Shown: positions 1 to 5,941, counted from the stretch's first letter. The stretch is 9,066 bases of DNA from Dehalococcoidales bacterium (GCA_030628245.1 DAOVRI010000063.1:1-9066), one strand, 5' to 3'. The notes: generated by a model not told the origin, from the sequence alone. Numbers and translations are program-made.

Positions 1-240
1 TACGAGGCGAGAAGTGAATTCGCCTTTGTTCTCCACAATTGCTGCGAAATCATTCTTGCTCCAGAAAGATTCTCGGAGATATTGGACAGTTGTGTCTTGA
101 ACATTCGTTTGTATCACGTTCTTTATTTCTTGCACTTCGCTTAAGGTTGGAACGGATGCAGGAGCAGATGGAGCAGCACAACCACCCATAATCAAAGCCG
201 CAAATATTAAGATTAGCTTCAACACATGGATTTTCCTCAT
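1..240 (-). CDS. Predicted lipoprotein, 3' end outside window
   Basis: The reading frame is open from an ATG at 240 to the left edge, 80 codons, so the C-terminus is missing. The product begins MRKIHVLKLILIFAALIMGGC: two basic residues, a hydrophobic stretch, then a lipobox-like MGGC with the lipidation cysteine at residue 21. Met at -3 is a tolerated but less common lipobox residue. After the cysteine comes a short Ala/Pro/Ser linker (AAPSAPASVP) and a polar, helix-prone region (LSEVQEIKNVIQTNVQD). An AGGAGG ribosome binding site at 249-254 lies 8 nt before the ATG and fixes the start. The protein is probably exported and lipid-anchored on the outside of the membrane. I recognise no functional domain in the visible part. 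It is divergent from the racemase gene across a 144-bp spacer. Confidence 0.8.
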   Translation of the reverse strand, partial: MRKIHVLKLILIFAALIMGGCAAPSAPASVPTLSEVQEIKNVIQTNVQDTTVQYLRESFWSKNDFAAIVENKGEFTSRLV

Positions 241-343
241 CGGTATGACCTCCTCTCCCCCCGGCATTCGGAAATACATATCGAGCTATTTATAATTTTA
301 CCACTCTTGGGGCATACTTTCAGTTTAAGAATTGACTCCAATT

Positions 344-352
344 TGCTATAAT
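344..352 (+). promoter_or_regulatory. Extended -10 promoter of the racemase gene
   Basis: TG-C-TATAAT (TG at 344-345, TATAAT at 347-352) matches the extended -10 consensus exactly. No good -35 lies 17 bp upstream; TTGACT at 332-337 is only 9 nt away, too close to be a partner. The expected transcript start is near 359, just before a run of eight G (364-371) and the ribosome binding site AGGAG at 374-378. Confidence 0.5.
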
Positions 353-384
353 CAGGTTGTGTCGGGGGGGGCAGAGGAGAAGCT

Positions 385-1083
385 ATGAAAAAAATAGGTA
401 TTCTGGGGGGAATGGCTCCAGAGTCAACAGTGGAATACTATCGTATTATCACTGCTCTCTGTCGTCAAAGGGGAATGGGGTACCGCTATCCAGTGATTAT
501 TGTATATAGCCTGAACTTTGGTGAGTTTATTAGTCTGGTGGAGTCAGGAAACCTGCCCGAAGTGATTAATCTCCTTTGTGAAGCAATCGATTCACTGTCT
601 CACGCGGGTGCGGACTTTGTCCTTATGGCGTCAAATACGCCGCATATAGTTTTCAACGAGGTGGTGGCTAGGTCACCCATCCCGCTTTTGAGTATTGTTG
701 AGGAGACCGGCAGAGCGGCAAGCAAGCTCGGATTTAGCAGAGTGGGTTTGCTCGGCACAAAATTCACTATGCAAGCTGACTTTTACAGCAATGTTCTTTC
801 AACCAAATATGGCATATCCGTGGTTACTCCTGAAGAAGCCGACCAGGACTATATTCACAACAAAATTATGACCGAACTTGTAAATGGCTATATCGTTGAG
901 GGAACGCGACAAGAGCTATCAAGGATTGCCAAGATGATGGCCGATAAACAAGGTATCGAAGCCCTCATATTGGGGTGCACGGAACTACCATTGATTCTTT
1001 CTGAAGAGACTGCCGGTATCCCAATTCTGGATACCACTAGAATCCATGCCGAGGCTGCCTTAGACTTCGCTCAATCCGGTTGA
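385..1083 (+). CDS. Aspartate/glutamate racemase family protein with Ser in place of the first catalytic Cys
   Basis: The 232-aa product has the length and motifs of the Asp/Glu/hydantoin racemase superfamily (PLP-independent, cytoplasmic). The N-terminal GILGGMAPEST (residues 5-15) is the typical start of the aspartate-racemase branch. The second active-site motif LGCTELP (196-202) has its cysteine at 198. The first motif, usually CNTxH, reads ASNTPH here, so residue 83 is Ser rather than Cys. Family knowledge: two-cysteine members interconvert L- and D-aspartate or glutamate, and E. coli YgeA uses a Thr/Cys pair at equivalent positions. Asymmetric or L-specific chemistry, or a different substrate, is therefore possible (inference). 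The start is supported by AGGAG at 374-378, 6 nt before ATG. The gene stands alone; a small hairpin follows the stop. Confidence 0.88.
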   Translation: MKKIGILGGMAPESTVEYYRIITALCRQRGMGYRYPVIIVYSLNFGEFISLVESGNLPEVINLLCEAIDSLSHAGADFVLMASNTPHIVFNEVVARSPIPLLSIVEETGRAASKLGFSRVGLLGTKFTMQADFYSNVLSTKYGISVVTPEEADQDYIHNKIMTELVNGYIVEGTRQELSRIAKMMADKQGIEALILGCTELPLILSEETAGIPILDTTRIHAEAALDFAQSG

Positions 1084-1104
1084 ACATTTCGTCGAAATGT
1101 GTTC
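1082..1104 (+). terminator. Possible weak terminator hairpin after the racemase gene
   Basis: ACATTTC (1084-1090) pairs with GAAATGT (1094-1100) as a perfect 7-bp stem. Pairing extends outward through a small bulge to 1082/1104, overlapping the stop codon. It is followed only by a mixed pyrimidine stretch, not a proper T-tract, so termination activity is doubtful. Confidence 0.25.
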
Positions 1105-1111
1105 CCTCTTA

Positions 1112-1191
1112 TTGTCCCACTAAATTTTAGGCTCAAGTTAGCGACTTGTCCTACTTTGATATGAGGTACTTGTCCCAAATGGCTAGTGGGA
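1112..1191. repeat. Inverted repeat TCCCACTA/TAGTGGGA enclosing TTGTCC direct repeats
   Basis: TCCCACTA at 1115-1122 is matched by its reverse complement TAGTGGGA at 1184-1191. Between and around the arms, TTGTCC occurs three times (1112, 1146, 1170), twice as ACTTGTCC. No ORF is present. An inverted end plus iterated short motifs can be the remnant of an insertion-sequence end or a regulator-binding array. I cannot assign it to a family. The rest of the non-coding 1084-1372 stretch holds only the hairpin at 1082-1104 and tRNA-derived repeat copy 1. Confidence 0.35.
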
Positions 1192-1282
1192 GCTGGCTAA
1201 GCCGCTACCTCCCCTCCACTCCTCACTTCTCCGTGCTCAGTCCAATTTGCTATCTTGTTCTGTTTGCCTTTCTACTGGTTAT

Positions 1283-1332
1283 CTCATAAACCCTTGGTCG
1301 GCGGTTCAAATCCACCCGCTGCCGCTTCTTTT
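1283..1332 (+). repeat. tRNA-Met 3'-half-derived repeat, copy 1
   Basis: The order is that of a tRNA 3' half: anticodon loop CTCATAA (1283-1289, CAU), 3' anticodon strand (1290-1294), 5-nt variable loop TGGTC (1295-1299), T-stem GGCGG (1300-1304), T-loop TTCAAAT (1305-1311), CCACC (1312-1316), acceptor strand CGCTGCC (1317-1323), discriminator G1324. CTT replaces CCA. No matching 5' half or 5' anticodon strand lies upstream (1278-1282 does not pair), so this is a fragment, not a gene. It is the longest copy together with copy 3; these two agree at 42 of 50 positions, including the tail beyond the tRNA. Confidence 0.75.
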
Positions 1333-1372
1333 CGCAGACACGAATCCCAATGTTTTTTACATCTGTTCACTA

Positions 1373-1597
1373 TTAATCGGAAATTAATTCAAGGCAACTC
1401 TTCGGGAAATACATGATGTCTCTATCCCCTTCAAGAAGAACGCTATACAGCGTTTCATTATTTCTACTGGTTATTATTACTCCTGCTCTTATGTTTTTCA
1501 TTTCATTTGGGATTGCATTCATATGACGAGCCTTTATTTGACCGACTCTGCCTTGAAATTCGCCGTACGTTATTTTGACTTTGTCACTAATGTTCAT
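1373..1597 (-). CDS. Small KOW/SH3-like protein of unknown function
   Basis: The 74-aa product starts MNISDKVKITYGEFQGRVGQIK. The pattern of a valine-lysine strand, a G-E-F-Q-G turn and VGQI resembles a KOW motif (residues 6-24), the small SH3-like fold found in ribosomal proteins and NusG-type factors. The second half (LYSVLLEGDRDIMYFPKSCLELI) looks like the closing strands of the same barrel. It has no signal peptide or membrane segment, so it is probably cytoplasmic and may bind RNA or protein (inference). The start ATG has only a weak GGAT upstream. It is a single gene with its own candidate promoter, filling the shortest repeat-to-repeat interval (368 bp). The family assignment is by fold resemblance only. 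Confidence 0.65.
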   Translation of the reverse strand: MNISDKVKITYGEFQGRVGQIKARHMNAIPNEMKNIRAGVIITSRNNETLYSVLLEGDRDIMYFPKSCLELISD

Positions 1598-1611
1598 TGC
1601 TACACATCCAG

Positions 1612-1639
1612 CTTATAAATTTATTATTTGTATAGTTAA
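1612..1639 (-). promoter_or_regulatory. Candidate promoter of the KOW-like gene
   Basis: On the minus strand TTAACT (1634-1639) and TATAAG (1612-1617) are separated by 16 bp, matching 4/6 and 5/6 consensus bases. The -35 region contains ATAGTTAA on the plus strand, a half-site of the palindrome at 1652-1667, so a regulator of that palindrome could also touch the -35. Confidence 0.4.
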
Positions 1640-1651
1640 TAATACCACTAT

Positions 1652-1667
1652 TGATAGTTAACTATCA
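1652..1667. promoter_or_regulatory. Perfect 16-bp palindrome, operator candidate
   Basis: TGATAGTTAACTATCA is its own exact reverse complement. It lies upstream of the candidate promoter of the 74-aa gene and ends at 1667, the base immediately before repeat copy 2 starts. A second half-site (ATAGTTAA) occurs at 1632-1639. Dimeric repressor binding is the simplest reading; an accessory recombination site beside the repeat is an alternative. Confidence 0.5.
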
Positions 1668-1701
1668 GGCGGTTCAAATCCACCCGCTGCCACTTATTTT
1701 T
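1668..1701 (+). repeat. tRNA-Met 3'-end-derived repeat, copy 2
   Basis: It begins at the T-stem GGCGG (1668-1672), then TTCAAAT (1673-1679), CCACC (1680-1684), CGCTGCC (1685-1691), A1692 and the tail CTTATTTTT (1693-1701). The T-arm and acceptor strand are identical to copy 1; only the discriminator and one tail base differ. Nothing of the anticodon arm remains. Confidence 0.75.
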
Positions 1702-1730
1702 AGGCTTAAAACCAACTCATTTTATTAACC

Positions 1731-2990
1731 CTAGTCCAGCTTTCTGATGCTGGGAATAAATATTAAAACCAGTGCCGAAAGGATTATCAGGAGCATGGCA
1801 AGGCTACCGAGTATCCACTGGACCGGTATATACTCGGCTAGCAGACCCGCTATGAACGTGCATACGCTCATGAAACCCCATTGCATACTGAAGATACTCA
1901 TCACCCGTCCCCGGTATTCAGGTTCCGCATAAGCCTGCAGCAAAGTGCTTCCTATCGTCATGCGGAATGTTTGAGCCAGCCCGACGAAGACAATAATAGA
2001 CAACGACAGCGCCCATGTGGCCGAAAAGGAGAAAACCACCAGGGCCATACCTGCTACCACACCGCTTGCCATCAGCATAAGACCGCGTTTTTTATTGGGT
2101 GAGGAAGCCAAAATAATAGAGCCGACCAGTGCTCCCGCGCCGGAAACACTCATGAGAACACCCATCCCCGTGGCGCCGACTTTCAGAATATCATCTACGT
2201 AGATAGGCAGTAACTGCTGGTAGGGCATAGCCAAGACCGTGACCATCAGGGAAAAACCCAGCACGAACAGTATCATTCTATCCTTGCGGATATACTGGAA
2301 GCCTTTCTGAATTTCTCCCAGGATGTTTCCACCCCCGGATGTTGGTTGGCTGGTGCCGGGTAAAAAGGAGATAAAGAATGCCCCGCAAAGGTACAGCCCG
2401 GCCATGGTAAAATACACGGCTTGAAAATCGAAAGCATCAATCATAAAGCCGGCCAGGCCGGGAGCGATAAGATTCAGGACATTCATGCCCATGGTGTTCA
2501 GGGCGACGGCATTCATTAATTGTTCCCGGCTCACAACTTCCGCGACTATCGCCTGGAGCGCGGGCATCATCAGGCCCATCAGGCTGCCCATTAATAATGC
2601 GGTTACAATGAGAATCATCCAGGAGTCGGGATTGTCCCGGCTGATATAGCCGGCAGACAGCAACAGGGCAACAACAATCGCTAACACCGCCGAGCCTAAT
2701 AAGCCTATTATTACAACCCGCTTCTTCGGTATCCGGTCGGCGATAGCACCCCCGAACAGGGACACGAATATCATGGGAAAAGCGCTGACCAGAGCCATTG
2801 TTCCCAGCAAAGCAGGTGAACCGGTTATCCGATACATCAATAGAGGGCCGGTTATTATCTGCATGCTCAGGCAGGCAAACTGGCATAGAGAACCGGATAA
2901 ATAAAAACGGTAAGCCGGGTTTTGTAATGAACGCAGCATTCGGAGTCCGAATACGGCATCACTGGTTTTACTACGTTCTGATGTTTTCAC
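1731..2990 (-). CDS. MFS transporter, EntS/MFS_3-type exporter
   Basis: The 419-aa, strongly hydrophobic protein fits a 12-helix major facilitator. The cytoplasmic loop between helices 2 and 3 carries GGAIADRIPKKR (80-91), a version of MFS motif A. EVVSREQLMNAVALNT (151-166) followed by an N-L-I-A-P-G-L-A-G run is typical of the MFS_3 (EntS-like) branch, which exports siderophores or drugs. The polar stretch at 211-238 is the central loop between the two six-helix halves. The length is normal. The start is GTG at 2990, with AGGAA about 7 nt upstream; the N-terminal LRSLQNPAYRFYLSG motif fits the usual family beginning. The substrate cannot be read from sequence and no siderophore genes are near. 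It is the only gene in its repeat-bounded interval. Confidence 0.9.
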   Translation of the reverse strand: MKTSERSKTSDAVFGLRMLRSLQNPAYRFYLSGSLCQFACLSMQIITGPLLMYRITGSPALLGTMALVSAFPMIFVSLFGGAIADRIPKKRVVIIGLLGSAVLAIVVALLLSAGYISRDNPDSWMILIVTALLMGSLMGLMMPALQAIVAEVVSREQLMNAVALNTMGMNVLNLIAPGLAGFMIDAFDFQAVYFTMAGLYLCGAFFISFLPGTSQPTSGGGNILGEIQKGFQYIRKDRMILFVLGFSLMVTVLAMPYQQLLPIYVDDILKVGATGMGVLMSVSGAGALVGSIILASSPNKKRGLMLMASGVVAGMALVVFSFSATWALSLSIIVFVGLAQTFRMTIGSTLLQAYAEPEYRGRVMSIFSMQWGFMSVCTFIAGLLAEYIPVQWILGSLAMLLIILSALVLIFIPSIRKLD

Positions 2991-3027
2991 AAGTCGTTTC
3001 CTGGTATAAATAGTATTTGGTACGAAT

Positions 3028-3057
3028 ATTTTACCCCTGAATATTACTGGAAAGCAA
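3028..3057 (-). promoter_or_regulatory. Weak candidate promoter of the MFS gene
   Basis: On the minus strand TTGCTT (3052-3057) and TAAAAT (3028-3033) are separated by 18 bp, about 40 bp before the GTG start. Both boxes are partial matches. The remaining 3058-3168 stretch shows no gene. Confidence 0.3.
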
Positions 3058-3168
3058 TTATGGGATGTAGAAAGAGCGAATAGGATAAGTAACCTGGGGA
3101 GAGAGAAGAGTTCAAGGCAGCAACTTGCCGAACCTTATCTTTAAAATAGCGATAAAGCGCCAGCAGCC

Positions 3169-3220
3169 CTCATAAGCCCCCGGTCGGCAGTTCAAGTCCA
3201 CCCGCCGCCACTTATTTTTT
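3169..3220 (+). repeat. tRNA-Met 3'-half-derived repeat, copy 3
   Basis: It has anticodon loop CTCATAA (3169-3175), GCCCC (3176-3180), variable loop CGGTC (3181-3185), GGCAG (3186-3190), T-loop TTCAAGT (3191-3197), CCACC (3198-3202), CGCCGCC (3203-3209), A3210 and the tail CTTATTTTTT (3211-3220). Seven of the eight differences from copy 1 over the aligned 50 bases are transitions. There is no 5' half upstream, so it is not a functional tRNA. Confidence 0.75.
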
Positions 3221-3249
3221 AGAACTGTTTCCGAAGAGCCCTTATTTCC

Positions 3250-4128
3250 TTACTGAGCTTCCGATTCTTTAATGATATCCGGTACCAGTTCGTCCCAACC
3301 CAGAGGCATAATATGGACTCCCTGGCAGAGGGGCCTGACCTGTCGAATAATCCGCGCGGTGATTTCCACCGCCTTCTTCTTACGGTCTTCTTTCGGTGTC
3401 TCCGACATTTCACCGATAATATTCTCCGGGACTGTAATTCCGGCCACGTTGTCATTCATAAACCTGGCCATGGCGGCACTCTTGAGTATTACGATTCCGG
3501 CGATAACAGGCACGTTGAATCTCTCTACTTGTTTGATAAAAGATTCGAATTTATCCGGCTCGTAAATAGCCTGGGTCTGGAAGAACTTGGCCCCAGCCTC
3601 GATTTTCTTCTTCATTTTGATGATTTGTGGCTCTAATGGCTCCGCGCCCGGGGTTACCACTGCTCCCAGAAAGAAGCCGGGACTGCTATCGAGTTCATGA
3701 CCAGATACATCGTGCCCCTGGTTTAGAGTACTGGCCGCCTTTAGCAGTTGAACGGAATCGAAATCATAAACCGGTTTTGCTTCGGTGTGGTCACCCATAA
3801 TGGGATGGTCACCGGTAAGACACAGAACATTCTCTATGCCTAATGCCCATGCGCTCAACAGGTCCGACTGAAGCGCCAGCCTGTTGCGGTCGCGGCAGGT
3901 AAGCTGGTAAATCGGCTCCAGATGTCGCTCGACCAGTTTGCTGGAAACAGCCAGTGAACCAATCCTCAGTACCGCGCTCTGAAGGTCGGTTACGTTAATC
4001 GCAGTTGTATAATCACGCAGTATTTCCGCATCATGCAAACACACATCAATATTAGCACCCTTGGGTGGCCCGATTTCCCCCGTGACTACAAATTTTCCGC
4101 TTTCCAGTTTCTCTCTTAATTTACTCAT
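3250..4128 (-). CDS. metF: Methylenetetrahydrofolate reductase, MetF type
   Basis: The 292-aa cytoplasmic protein has the TIM-barrel motifs of 5,10-methylene-THF reductase: VTGEIGPPKG (15-24) with the catalytic glutamate at 18, CLTGDHP (103-109) with the flavin-contacting aspartate at 107, GAKFFQTQAIYE (179-190) for folate contact, and a late PVIAGIVILKSAAMARFMN stretch. It converts methylene-THF to methyl-THF, supplying the methyl group of the acetyl-CoA pathway and/or methionine. It lies 41 bp downstream of metV on the same strand, an arrangement known from acetogens, where MetV partners MetF. ATG at 4128 has AGGA at 4136-4139. No methionine synthase, Rnf or Hdr genes are in the window, so the electron donor is unknown. 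The stop is about 30 bp from repeat copy 3. Confidence 0.93.
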   Translation of the reverse strand: MSKLREKLESGKFVVTGEIGPPKGANIDVCLHDAEILRDYTTAINVTDLQSAVLRIGSLAVSSKLVERHLEPIYQLTCRDRNRLALQSDLLSAWALGIENVLCLTGDHPIMGDHTEAKPVYDFDSVQLLKAASTLNQGHDVSGHELDSSPGFFLGAVVTPGAEPLEPQIIKMKKKIEAGAKFFQTQAIYEPDKFESFIKQVERFNVPVIAGIVILKSAAMARFMNDNVAGITVPENIIGEMSETPKEDRKKKAVEITARIIRQVRPLCQGVHIMPLGWDELVPDIIKESEAQ

Positions 4129-4169
4129 GTCTTTTCCTGCTCCTAACTACTTGCTTAGAATTATCTTAT

Positions 4170-4889
4170 CTAGTCTTGCCGGGAAATTGTACAGTCTCCA
4201 GCAAGAGACCTGAAGGTTGCCTCTTTTCCGGCCATGGTAAGAGAACGGGGGCGACTCCACCTTGAATTATTCTTGGGCGGGACATATTTTTCCATCTTGT
4301 CCAGTTTGCCGAGCGCCTTAAGCCGGTCATAGATGAGCTGCCAGCCACAGTCCCGGGTCCTGTCCACTTCGCACTTGCCGTCTTTGGCTCCGCCACAGGG
4401 ACCGTTAAGCAAGCTCTTGGCGCAGAGTGTCACCGGGCATAGACCGCCGGTATCCTCGACGATACAATCACCACATAAGGAGCAAAATTCGGTAATAAAG
4501 TCATCCGTTACCGTCTCGCCGCCGAATATGGTATCGCACCCCGGATGAACCATTTCGCCGTCAGTAGCATCCATAACGGTATGAATCCCCTGGCCACAGG
4601 CAAGAATGAGGAATGAGTCTGCCTGTTTTGTTTCCTCGCCATATTCCTCTTGTAATACTTTCTTAGTGTTTGAGAGCTTACACAGCGAAATACCTTTTGG
4701 TTGAGGGACGCACCATCCAACCACATTCACGCCTTTTTTCTTCAGCCTTTCGGCCATTTCTTCTGTCTCCGGTTCCCCGCCCGAATGGCATTTAGCGGCA
4801 CAATTATCACATCCAACAATAAAGACCTTTTCACCGGGTTCAAGATATCCGATGATTTCATCTATGGGCTTTTGGATTGTTGCGTGCAC
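4170..4889 (-). CDS. metV: MetV-like MTHFR accessory subunit (MTHFR_C domain)
   Basis: The 239-aa, cysteine-rich protein matches the methylenetetrahydrofolate reductase C-terminal/MetV family. Visible hallmarks are CDNCAAKC (27-34), WCVPQ (Cys60), FCSLCGDC (135-142), CPVTLC (151-156) and NGPCGG (162-167); there are 16 cysteines, fit for Fe-S and/or zinc binding. In acetogens MetV forms a complex with MetF and connects it to an electron donor. Residues after YVPPKNNS (202-209) form an Arg/Ser-rich tail of about 30 residues; I would expect the family to end soon after PPK, so the tail may be a lineage extension. The start is GTG at 4889, with AGGAGG at 4897-4902, 7 nt upstream. It is the first gene of a metV-metF operon, divergent from the MBL gene. 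Confidence 0.88.
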   Translation of the reverse strand: MHATIQKPIDEIIGYLEPGEKVFIVGCDNCAAKCHSGGEPETEEMAERLKKKGVNVVGWCVPQPKGISLCKLSNTKKVLQEEYGEETKQADSFLILACGQGIHTVMDATDGEMVHPGCDTIFGGETVTDDFITEFCSLCGDCIVEDTGGLCPVTLCAKSLLNGPCGGAKDGKCEVDRTRDCGWQLIYDRLKALGKLDKMEKYVPPKNNSRWSRPRSLTMAGKEATFRSLAGDCTISRQD

Positions 4890-4944
4890 GTGTATACCTC
4901 CTTATTATTTATGTGCTATCTACCGCCCGTGTTGTGAAAGTGGT

Positions 4945-5022
4945 GTTGATATACTTGCGAAAACAGGGCCTTGAGCAAGATAACTGATACTATAATACTA
5001 TAAGGGGGTATCGTATATCAAC
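4945..5022. promoter_or_regulatory. Long-spaced 10-bp inverted repeat between metV and the MBL gene
   Basis: GTTGATATAC (4945-4954) and GTATATCAAC (5013-5022) are perfect inverted copies 58 bp apart, within the 244-bp divergent control region. The spacing would suit two operator sites bridged by a DNA loop, or one site per promoter (inference). The enclosed stretch contains a TATAAT at 4991-4996 without a -35 partner at normal spacing. Confidence 0.4.
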
Positions 5023-5133
5023 TCAGGTGGTCTGGAATATTGTGACATCATGATTGTATTGGATAACACCCGGGGATGAGAGTTATTATATTGATTAAGC
5101 GCTGGCGGGAGGAGTACAATCAGGTAAGGCCGC

Positions 5134-5775
5134 ATGAAAATTACTATTATTTACGATAACTGCCTGGCTAAGGCCGGACTAAATACAGGCTGGGGGTTTT
5201 CAGCCCTGATAGAGGTTGAGAATACGCCGGTTATTCTCTTCGATACGGGCAATGATAGCGTTTCTCTGCTCGATAACATGAAGCAGCTCGGTATCGACCC
5301 AGCACATATCGGGATAATCGTTATCTCTCACGCACACGGTGACCATACTGGAGGTCTTTCAGGTATCCTGGCCATAAACTCGCAGGCAAAGGTATACCTA
5401 ACGGCTTCAACCTCACACCGGATAACGGGGAGAGAGGTGGTTACTGTCAGCCGGCCTGTCCGTATCTCGGAGTCGGTTATGTCCACCGGTGAGCTAAGAG
5501 GAATCGAACAATCGCTGGCAATCAAGACCACCAGGGGTATAGTGGTGGTAACAGGTTGCTCACATCCCGGGGTCGGAGAAATCATCGACGCGGCCTCAGG
5601 TTACGGCAAGGTGTACGGGATAATCGGCGGGCTTCACGGCTTCCGTGATTTCAAGCGCCTGGACGGGCTCTCCCTGATATGCCCGTGTCACTGTACCACG
5701 TACAAGGCGGAAATCAAGGACCTGTTTCCGCAGCAGTACACGGCCTGCGGCGCCGGGCTTGAGCTGGAGCTATAA
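5134..5775 (+). CDS. MBL-fold metallo-hydrolase, ribofuranosylaminobenzene-phosphate synthase-like
   Basis: The 213-aa protein has the metallo-beta-lactamase signature SHAHGDHTGG (65-74; His66, His68, Asp70, His71). Further metal or active-site motifs follow: GCSHPG (141-146, His144), GGLHGF (165-170, His168) and CPCHCT (183-188, His186). The GCSHPG/GG-H/HCT set is that of the MBL branch often named beta-ribofuranosylaminobenzene 5'-phosphate synthase-like, found in many anaerobes and methanogens; the true reaction of bacterial members is mostly unknown. It is shorter than relatives of roughly 250-280 aa, the loss lying between the first His motif and GCSHPG. No signal peptide is seen. ATG has AGGTAAGG just upstream (5122-5129). 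Its position opposite metV-metF makes a pterin or folate link tempting but unproven. Confidence 0.8.
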   Translation: MKITIIYDNCLAKAGLNTGWGFSALIEVENTPVILFDTGNDSVSLLDNMKQLGIDPAHIGIIVISHAHGDHTGGLSGILAINSQAKVYLTASTSHRITGREVVTVSRPVRISESVMSTGELRGIEQSLAIKTTRGIVVVTGCSHPGVGEIIDAASGYGKVYGIIGGLHGFRDFKRLDGLSLICPCHCTTYKAEIKDLFPQQYTACGAGLELEL

Positions 5776-5802
5776 GAAAAATAAATTTGTACGCCGCCTT
5801 TT

Positions 5803-5820
5803 TAACACGGGTGTTATAAT
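5803..5820 (+). promoter_or_regulatory. Extended -10 promoter overlapping a TAACAC/GTGTTA operator-like palindrome
   Basis: TG-T-TATAAT (5812-5820) matches the extended -10 consensus. It overlaps TAACAC-GG-GTGTTA (5803-5816), a 6-bp inverted repeat with 2-bp spacer, well placed for a repressor to occlude the -10. No -35 box is evident at 17 bp. The start would be about 5826-5828, only some 16 nt before the terminator hairpin. Confidence 0.45.
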
Positions 5821-5842
5821 GACCGGGTAGTTCTCATTGAAT

Positions 5843-5872
5843 ACTGAAAACTACCACTTTTCAGTTTTTCTT
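5843..5872 (+). terminator. Intrinsic terminator, possibly an attenuator
   Basis: ACTGAAAA (5843-5850) and TTTTCAGT (5858-5865) form a perfect 8-bp stem with a 7-nt loop CTACCAC, followed by TTTTCTT. The stem is AT-rich, so strength is moderate. It can end the MBL transcript (stop at 5775). GGTAGTT at 5826-5832 is complementary to AACTACC at 5849-5855, which overlaps the stem and loop, giving a competing structure or a pseudoknot. Confidence 0.6.
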
Positions 5873-5932
5873 ATTGATTTTAAGGGGAAATACCCAGAGA
5901 AATTAGCTGTCTGCATGCTACTGTTTACCGAC

Positions 5933-5941
5933 TGCTATATT
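5933..5941 (+). promoter_or_regulatory. Possible extended -10 promoter of the UspA gene
   Basis: TG-C-TATATT at 5933-5941 fits an extended -10 with one mismatch; no convincing -35 precedes it. It lies about 90 bp before the UspA start and could act independently of the promoter at 5812-5820. Confidence 0.3.

Noticed and set aside
332..352. TTGACT (332-337) as -35 for the racemase promoter
   Set aside because: Only 9 nt to the TATAAT, so the two cannot act together; the promoter is called as extended -10.
1250..1332. A complete tRNA-Met gene ending at copy 1
   Set aside because: No GGCAGCG-like 5' acceptor strand, no D-arm at the right distance, and the 5' anticodon strand (1278-1282) does not pair. 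Only the 3' half is present; the same holds for copy 3.
1668..1701. The repeats are simply intrinsic terminators for the neighbouring minus-strand genes
   Set aside because: Read on the minus strand the T-tail becomes an A-rich stretch before the stem, the wrong order for a terminator. A plus-strand terminator role remains possible only near the UspA gene and copy 5.
2437..2886. 149-aa open frame on the minus strand inside the MFS gene
   Set aside because: It lies in another frame of the well-supported transporter gene, has Arg/Cys/Pro-rich composition of an out-of-frame translation and no family motif.
4166..4396. Frameshift joining an overlapping minus-strand frame to the MetV C-terminus
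   Set aside because: The metV frame is open through all conserved motifs to its stop, and the overlapping frame shows no MetV-like residues.
4971..4996. TTGAGC/TATAAT as a plus-strand promoter for the MBL gene
   Set aside because: The spacer is 14 nt, too short for a usual sigma70 promoter.
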